Below are positions 23,201 through 27,445 of a stretch of 27,445 bases of DNA, one piece after another; position 1 is the first letter of the stretch; the number at the start of each line of letters is the position of its first letter. The stretch lies in assembly GCA_017452305.1 (NCBI GenBank), contig JAFTMQ010000153.1, forward strand, positions 1-27,445, given 5' to 3'. A program made the position numbers and the translations under genes. Origin of the DNA: Clostridia bacterium (lineage in GTDB: Bacteria; Bacillota; Clostridia; Christensenellales; Borkfalkiaceae). A model generated the notes under the pieces. That model made no database searches and was not told where the DNA came from. It saw only the letters and a program-made list of their open reading frames with translations.

Positions 23201-23741
23201 CAAAAGTAATTTGGCGACGAGAATTGCGTTCTACGTGGCATCCGACGTGGACTCGCGCGTTATCCTCGATCAATCGGGCGCGCAAAAATTGTTGGGCAAA
23301 GGCGACTTGCTTTACACGATGCCGGGCGTAGCCACGCCTATCCGTGTGCAAAGTGCGTTTATTTCCACGGAAGAATCGCAAAAAGTGGTCAACTTCATCA
23401 AAGCCAACAACGAGGCTTACTATGATGAAGAAGCAACGAATTTCATCAACTCGCGCGGCGGTTATGCCGGTGATGATAGTTCTTCCGGCGGTGATGGCAG
23501 CGGAAAAGACAGCGGCAGTGTAGATCCGATTTATATCGAGGCGCTTCGTCACGTTATCGCTTGCGGCAGCGCGTCTATTTCCATGATCCAACGCAAGTGC
23601 TCCGCAGGTTACAGCCGTGCAGGTAAGATCGTGGAATGGATGGAAGAAATGGGCTATATTTCCGCATTCGACGGCGCGAAGTCGAGAAAGGTGCTTATCA
23701 GCAAAGAGGAATTTGAAAGCAAATACGGTCCGTTGGAGTAA
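20244..23741 (+). CDS. ftsK: DNA translocase FtsK/SpoIIIE with very long linker
   Basis: Septum-located ATP-driven DNA pump that clears chromosome from the closing septum. The 1165-aa product has about four membrane segments within residues 15-165, a basic stop (VARRKKKEGG), a low-complexity linker of roughly 490 residues (about 170-655; Q/P/N-rich then R/D/E/N-rich), a proline block (VPVEPPKPEPPKPR), the alpha domain (FGPTVARYNVLF near 723), the RecA-like motor with Walker A GSSGSGKS (828-835) and Walker B IVIIIDELAD (934-943), and a winged-helix gamma domain from about 1094 (DPIYIEALRHV, SISMIQRKCSAGYSRA). Typical SpoIIIE is about 790 aa; the excess is all linker. GAGGTAAGGTGAG precedes the ATG. 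SpoIIIE and vegetative FtsK (SftA-like) roles cannot be separated here. Confidence 0.95.
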   Translation: MSKKESKKLITKESVCATCGIFALVVFFILCTRSLVFGEFGALIHGFLTGVFGYCAYPLFLGVIYLCVMGLFGKSLVKDKWLGACIIISCVLIALVVHTAMTYNWKLDGYITRCFKSGEKLSTITATGWLGSLIVYPLAKLTTKVGALIILIMLALISIYVCVMVARRKKKEGGKPNTKPTTAATPSVDIPLSQPTVQNVQPQQQPVAANPQNAQPQPQQSAFPYANAVAQPENVVTPVNPTVVEIANTQNTQNAQPNFTGNIMPTVEQRPGVSLPETQPIQGAGAQPATSNVVAPFGNIQTMPMSNNAFPTAENTGTNNERSEYDYSNPRDFLFGGTPAENYRRNLLFDPNARVNNMPVTEQPNALGGTSGFMPSYSDSYQNTVNENTAPPRTEATPFSQRGSEYSFEDSRNERTGGEERSTITPMPTFEPQDRETDNSPYSLFEDRSSRDFAEERGGREEITFGREESFRNEPITPIVYEEWDRDYSAPDYKSLFSASNPNIFGGDENATRRFDDMVNSDPRFERGYREDSLSMPESERENTQNEDRNERDGFNLLDDDPYALRSDFEEDNRENNDFVTDSRDSRGNNDFVADNRDSRDEGISDSPRMGFGREETSFPEERTESENLFASRTEEMVAPAPVTPVQEPVAPVAPPVPVEPPKPEPPKPRIIRPYVRISLDDLDCRDIEPTSNFEEVEETKETIIATLEDFKIPDTSIASVTFGPTVARYNVLFPRYIQPKKVVALDQSIAISLRSNGVNVYPNYEDGVVSIEVPNKDRQFVQLGCMLSGDTYVNAKPSSLVFAMGKDVANRKVYGDISKMIHLLVAGSSGSGKSVFLGSLIISLIHKYSPEELRLILIDPKKTEFVLYNNLPHLMINEIITDASKAVQSLNWAIMEMNRRYSLFSQMSRSGAYVVNLDQYNAHVEKNQRLPKIVIIIDELADLMLAAKKEMEDRIQNLTQKARAAGIHLIVATQRPSTDVITGVIKSNLATRIAFYVASDVDSRVILDQSGAQKLLGKGDLLYTMPGVATPIRVQSAFISTEESQKVVNFIKANNEAYYDEEATNFINSRGGYAGDDSSSGGDGSGKDSGSVDPIYIEALRHVIACGSASISMIQRKCSAGYSRAGKIVEWMEEMGYISAFDGAKSRKVLISKEEFESKYGPLE
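21971..22042 (+). repeat. Tandem duplication in the ftsK linker
   Basis: Two 33-base units (21971-22003 and 22010-22042), period 39 bases, differ at a few positions. They encode NDFVTDSRDSRG and NDFVADNRDSRD. The in-frame period of 13 codons suggests recent slippage growth of the linker. Confidence 0.8.
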
Positions 23742-23772
23742 TTTTTAACCAATCGGACAAAAAGGAAGAAGT

Positions 23773-25107
23773 ATGTTAACCAATAAAATATTCGGGGTGA
23801 TTTCTCTGGGTTGCGATAAAAATCGTGTGGACACAGAGAAATTGCTCGGTTTACTTAAATCACGCGCGTGCACGCTCACGGACGATTTATCAAAGGCGCA
23901 AATCGTTATTGTCAACACCTGCGCGTTTTTACAATCTGCCCGCGAAGAGGCAATCGATACGATTTTGGAATGCGCGGAGTATAAAAAAGGCGTTTTGGAA
24001 AAAATAGTGGTAACGGGTTGCCTTCCGCAAAAATTTGTGGACGAGCTGTACGAGCCGCTTTCCGAGGTGGACGTCTTTTTGGGAATTAACGACTACGAAA
24101 AGATTTTTGAGGCGTTAGAGCAAGCTTATCAAAAAGACGCGCGCCCCAATTTTGTAGGGAAGGGGGCGGACGGTTATCTTTCGCAACGCGTACAAACAAC
24201 GCAAGATCATTACGCATATTTAAAAATTGCCGATGGGTGCTATAATCACTGCACCTATTGCTTAATCCCCAAAATTCGCGGCAAATATCGTTCCTACCCC
24301 ATGGAAAAGCTTGTGGACGAAGCCAAAGAGCTTGGCGAATTGGCAGAGCTTATCGTGGTCGCGCAGGATAGTACTCGATACGGTGAGGATTTGTACGGGG
24401 AAAACCGTTTCGTTGCACTTTTGCAAGCGCTGTCTAAGTTGGAAAATATTCAAGCAATCCGTCTTTTGTATTGCTATCCCGACGTCATCATGGACGAGCT
24501 AATCGAGGAAATTGCAACAAACGATAAGATATTAAAATATATGGATATTCCCTTGCAGCATTCGGAAAATCGTGTGTTGAAACTCATGAATAGAAAGGGG
24601 ACGAGGGACGGCTATTTGCGTTTGTTTGAAAAATTGCGAAAGCGTATTCCCAATATTGCAATTCGCTCTACGTTTATTTCGGGTTTCCCTACGGAAACGG
24701 AAGAAGAATTCGAGGGAATGAAAGCCTTTATTCGTGAGGCTAAGCTTTTTAATTGCGGATTTTTCGCCTATTCACGAGAGCCGGATACGGGCGCGTATAG
24801 AATGAAACCGCAAATTCATCACAACACCAAAAAACGCCGCGTGCGCGCGCTGTATCAAACACAGAGCGAGGTGGCGTATAGCGTTTTATCTGCGTTCGTA
24901 GGGAAGCAAATTCAAGTACTTTGCGACGGTATTGATTACGAGCGCGGCTGTTTCGTCGGCAGAGCGTATTTCAATGCGCCCGACATTGACGGAAAGGTAT
25001 ATTTCCACGCGGCGGAAGCGATGCAAGGCAAATATTACCAAGTTTTGATTGAAAATAATGACGAGTACGACTTGTTTGGCCGTACCGAAGATTATGAAGG
25101 AGAATAA
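23773..25107 (+). CDS. rimO: Ribosomal protein S12 methylthiotransferase RimO
   Basis: Radical-SAM enzyme that adds a beta-methylthio group to an aspartate of ribosomal protein S12. The 444-aa product has the N-terminal MTTase domain with its three auxiliary-cluster cysteines C14 (SLGCDKNRVDTE), C50 (NTCAF) and C83 (TGCLPQ), the radical-SAM triad C156, C160, C163 in GCYNHCTYC, IPKIRGKYRS, PLQHSENRVLKLMNR, and a C-terminal TRAM domain. SLGC-KN-VD and the residues near the triad favour RimO over MiaB. GGAAGAA precedes the ATG. It lies between ftsK and pgsA, a common order in Clostridia. Confidence 0.95.
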   Translation: MLTNKIFGVISLGCDKNRVDTEKLLGLLKSRACTLTDDLSKAQIVIVNTCAFLQSAREEAIDTILECAEYKKGVLEKIVVTGCLPQKFVDELYEPLSEVDVFLGINDYEKIFEALEQAYQKDARPNFVGKGADGYLSQRVQTTQDHYAYLKIADGCYNHCTYCLIPKIRGKYRSYPMEKLVDEAKELGELAELIVVAQDSTRYGEDLYGENRFVALLQALSKLENIQAIRLLYCYPDVIMDELIEEIATNDKILKYMDIPLQHSENRVLKLMNRKGTRDGYLRLFEKLRKRIPNIAIRSTFISGFPTETEEEFEGMKAFIREAKLFNCGFFAYSREPDTGAYRMKPQIHHNTKKRRVRALYQTQSEVAYSVLSAFVGKQIQVLCDGIDYERGCFVGRAYFNAPDIDGKVYFHAAEAMQGKYYQVLIENNDEYDLFGRTEDYEGE

Positions 25108-25108
25108 A

Positions 25109-25729
25109 ATGAACTTACCCAATAAAATTACGTTAACTCGAATTTTTATGATCCCTGTTTTCGTGCTCTTTTTCTTCCTTGACGTTGTGCCTTTCCATTA
25201 CGGAATTTCGGCAATTATTTTTGCGCTTGCGGCTTGCACGGACTTCATCGACGGATATATCGCGCGCAAGTATAAGTTAGTGACGAATTTAGGGAAATTT
25301 CTTGATCCGATTGCGGACAAGGTGCTCGTTTCCACGGCGATGATTTTGATGCTCGTTATGAAAGACGGCGTATTCCAAACGCTTCGCGGTGCGGCGGACG
25401 GCGTGTATATCGCAACGGCGGTATGCATTTGCGTGATTATGGCGCGCGAGCTTATTATTAGTGCATTTAGACAGATTGCGGCGGTCAACGGTGTGGTTAT
25501 GGCAGCGGATAAATTGGGCAAATTTAAAACGATTTTTCAAGACGTAGCCATTTTCGTTATTATTTTGGCGGGGGGCATTGGCGAGCTTATTCCCGCGTCG
25601 CATGCAGTACCTTGGGATATGTACGTGCTCATTGGCGGTCTTGGTCTGTTTGCAATCGCAACGATTTTGACCGTTTGGTCGGGCATTTCTTACGTCGTAA
25701 AAAATAGAAAGGTTTTAAAAGACGCGTAA
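25109..25729 (+). CDS. pgsA: CDP-diacylglycerol--glycerol-3-phosphate 3-phosphatidyltransferase
   Basis: Membrane enzyme committing CDP-diacylglycerol to phosphatidylglycerol synthesis. From ATG 25109 the 206-aa product shows the full CDP-alcohol phosphotransferase signature D45-x2-D48-G49-x2-A52-R53-x8-G62-x3-D66-x3-D70 and several membrane helices. NLPNKITLTRIFMIPVF is the usual PgsA start. AAGGAG lies 6 nt before this ATG; an upstream in-frame ATG at 25049 lies inside rimO and would add an unlikely extension. The start is 1 nt after the rimO stop, so the genes are tightly coupled. Cardiolipin synthase-type activity is less likely given the conserved recA-cinA neighbourhood. Confidence 0.95.
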   Translation: MNLPNKITLTRIFMIPVFVLFFFLDVVPFHYGISAIIFALAACTDFIDGYIARKYKLVTNLGKFLDPIADKVLVSTAMILMLVMKDGVFQTLRGAADGVYIATAVCICVIMARELIISAFRQIAAVNGVVMAADKLGKFKTIFQDVAIFVIILAGGIGELIPASHAVPWDMYVLIGGLGLFAIATILTVWSGISYVVKNRKVLKDA

Positions 25730-25742
25730 CGGAGCGATAAAA

Positions 25743-26513
25743 ATGGCGAAAGCGTGTATTTTGCTTAAAAAAACGGTGGGCACGGACAATGATGCCGCCG
25801 TTATAAACGCTTTAAAAAATAGCGGATATTCCTTTGATAAGTTTCACATACTATCACAATTAGAAAAGGAAAAGATTACCGACCTATTTGAGGAATTAAC
25901 GCAAAGCGGATATTCCGTTTTATTCCTCGCAGAGGAAAGTTTGAACGAGTGGTTAAAGCCGCCTATATCTTTCGAAAATGAAAGGGACAAGCAGGGGCTT
26001 ATGAACACGTTTGGGGATACCGTGTACGCATTGAACGAAAAAAATATCGAAGAAGCGTTGGTGCAACGCCTTAAAGAGCGTAAGTGGAAAATCAGCGTTG
26101 CGGAATCCTTTACGGGCGGGGGTATAGCAAAGCGCATCACCTCTGTTTCGGGCGCGAGCGAAGTGTATTTTGAGGGCGTCAACGCGTATAACGAAGCGTC
26201 TAAAATCAAACGGCTCGGCGTGTCTAAAGCGACGTTGGACGAAAAGGGCGCCGTATCCGAGGAAACGGCGTTTGAGATGGCGCGTGGGTTGTTAAGTACG
26301 GGCGATTGCAACGTGGCGGTGGCAACGACGGGTTTGGCAGGACCTAATTCGGACGGATCGGGTAAGCCCGTAGGGCTTTGCTACATTTCCGTAGGGACAA
26401 ACGAGAAAATAGAGGTGTTTCGCTACGTTTTTGAGGGTGCGAGAAAAAAAATTACGGAAACGGCAATTGAATATGCATTATTTCACGTTTTTGGTACGTT
26501 GAATGATGTATAA
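25743..26513 (+). CDS. cinA: CinA C-terminal domain protein (PncC-type nicotinamide-nucleotide amidase) with unusual N-terminus
   Basis: Residues about 98-250 are a CinA C-terminal/PncC domain, which deamidates nicotinamide mononucleotide: IEEALVQRLKERKWKISVAE, SFTGGGIAKRIT, SGASEVYFEGVNAYNEASKI, KGAVSEETAFEMARG, TTGLAGPNSDGSGKPVGLCY. The usual SCTGG is SFTGG here. Full CinA is about 410 aa with an N-terminal MoaB-like domain starting with an IGTELL-type motif; here only about 95 residues precede the amidase domain and they do not match that domain by eye (MAKACILLKKTVGTDNDAAV, then YSVLFLAEESLNEWLKPP). GGAGCGATAAAA precedes the ATG. Position between pgsA and recA is the classical cinA locus, so I read it as a shortened or replaced cinA; pncC would be a fair alternative name. 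Confidence 0.82.
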   Translation: MAKACILLKKTVGTDNDAAVINALKNSGYSFDKFHILSQLEKEKITDLFEELTQSGYSVLFLAEESLNEWLKPPISFENERDKQGLMNTFGDTVYALNEKNIEEALVQRLKERKWKISVAESFTGGGIAKRITSVSGASEVYFEGVNAYNEASKIKRLGVSKATLDEKGAVSEETAFEMARGLLSTGDCNVAVATTGLAGPNSDGSGKPVGLCYISVGTNEKIEVFRYVFEGARKKITETAIEYALFHVFGTLNDV

Positions 26514-26550
26514 TGATGATAATGAAAAAATTTATTAGGAGAATAGATAA

Positions 26551-27445
26551 ATGGCAAACGAAAAAAACACGGAAAAAATGAGAGCGTTAGACGCCGTTTT
26601 ATTGCAAATTGAAAAGCAGTACGGCAAAGGCTCTATTATGCGTCTTGGCGACGAGGCGGCAAACACGGAAATTGAAGTTATTCCCTCTGGTTGCTTGACG
26701 TTGGATCTTGCATTGGGCATCGGCGGCTTCCCTCGCGGTAGAATTATTGAAATCTACGGTCCCGAATCTTCCGGTAAAACGACGGTGGCATTACACGCAA
26801 TTGCGGAAGCGCAAAAGATGGGTGGCGTTGCGGCGTTCATCGACGCGGAACACGCGCTTGACCCCGTATATGCGAAGAAATTGGGGGTAAGTCTTGACGA
26901 TTTGTATGTTTCTCAACCCGACACGGGTGAACAAGCCCTCGATATCGCAGACGCGCTCGTAAGAAGCTCCGCGGTCGATATTATTGTTGTGGACTCCGTT
27001 GCGGCATTGACGCCGAAAGCGGAAATCGAAGGGGATATGGGCGATACGCACGTTGGTTTGCAAGCAAGATTGATGTCGCAGGCGCTCCGTAAATTAACGG
27101 CAATCGTCAATAAGTCCAAAACTTGCGTTATTTTCATCAACCAATTGCGTGAAAAGGTAGGCGTTATGTTCGGCAACCCCGAAACGACACCCGGCGGTAA
27201 AGCGCTCAAATTCTATGCAAGTATGCGTTTGGATATCCGCAAAATGGATACCCTCAAAGACGCGGACGGCGCTATGGGTAACAGAACGAAGGCAAAGGTC
27301 GTTAAAAACAAGCTCGCGCCTCCTTTCCGTCAAGCGGAATTTGACATCGTATTCGGCGAAGGTATTTCGCAGGAAGGGTGTATCATGGATATGGGTGTGC
27401 AGTTCGATATTATCGGCAAGAGCGGCGCATTTTATAGCTATAACG
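26551..27445 (+). CDS. recA: Recombinase RecA (3' end outside window)
   Basis: Homologous recombination and SOS co-protease. About 298 codons are present: N-terminal ALDAVLLQIEKQYGKGSIMRLG, Walker A GPESSGKT (70-77), FIDAEHALDP, DIIVVDSVAALTP, loop L1 area EIEGDMGDTHVGLQARLMSQ, FINQLREKVGVMFGNPETTPGG (L2 area) and GKSGAFYSYN at the window edge; the missing part is the C-terminal domain. AGGAGA precedes the ATG by about 10 nt. A TATAAT at 26509-26514 overlaps the cinA stop but has no good -35 partner. I saw no Bacillota SOS box (GAAC-N4-GTTC type) in the 37-nt gap. Confidence 0.97.
   Translation, partial: MANEKNTEKMRALDAVLLQIEKQYGKGSIMRLGDEAANTEIEVIPSGCLTLDLALGIGGFPRGRIIEIYGPESSGKTTVALHAIAEAQKMGGVAAFIDAEHALDPVYAKKLGVSLDDLYVSQPDTGEQALDIADALVRSSAVDIIVVDSVAALTPKAEIEGDMGDTHVGLQARLMSQALRKLTAIVNKSKTCVIFINQLREKVGVMFGNPETTPGGKALKFYASMRLDIRKMDTLKDADGAMGNRTKAKVVKNKLAPPFRQAEFDIVFGEGISQEGCIMDMGVQFDIIGKSGAFYSYN

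Noticed and set aside
1..27445. CRISPR arrays, tRNA/rRNA genes, riboswitches, insertion sequences, prophage or defence genes
   Set aside because: None recognised on reading both strands; all gaps are short and accounted for by promoters, terminators or leaders.

Overview
The window is a housekeeping region of a low-to-mid GC Bacillota genome, most likely an uncultured member of the Clostridia (inference from gene order, sigma-A-type promoters with strong Shine-Dalgarno sites, a DivIB-type FtsQ, MraZ, and the ftsK-rimO-pgsA-cinA-recA order). No phage, IS, CRISPR array, tRNA or rRNA gene was recognised. I found no new multi-gene system. The unusual content is at the level of lesions in essential genes, regulatory palindromes and divergent division proteins.

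Left part, minus strand (1-3554): a polyamine ABC transporter, potB (cut by the window edge) and potA with a 4-nt overlap. They are preceded by an XRE-cupin regulator whose consensus promoter is followed by two GTTTA/TAAAC inverted repeats. Upstream lies rpsT (ribosomal protein S20) with its own promoter and two terminator-like hairpins.

Centre, plus strand (3622-20076): glutamate racemase murI, then a division/cell-wall (dcw) cluster: mraZ, rsmH, ftsL, ftsI, murE, mraY, murD, ftsW, murA, ftsQ, ftsA, ftsZ, murC. murF, murG and murB are absent from their usual places. Terminators after ftsI, ftsQ, ftsZ and murC, and promoters before mraZ, ftsA, murC and ftsK, cut the cluster into separate units. 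MurE carries DNPR, the meso-diaminopimelate signature, so the peptidoglycan is probably mDAP type. Together the genes make UDP-MurNAc-pentapeptide precursors and lipid I, and assemble the Z-ring and septal synthase.

Three essential genes are damaged as read: rsmH has an in-frame TAG at codon 38, ftsW has an in-frame TGA beside a Trp-to-Cys change in the SEDS motif, and ftsI has ATC or ATT where its start codon should be. Each can be explained by one or two base substitutions, so consensus error in an assembled genome is the leading explanation. Real decay or unusual decoding cannot be excluded from sequence alone.

Right part, plus strand (20152-27445): ftsK/spoIIIE with a very long disordered linker, rimO, pgsA, a shortened cinA/pncC, and recA, which runs off the window end.
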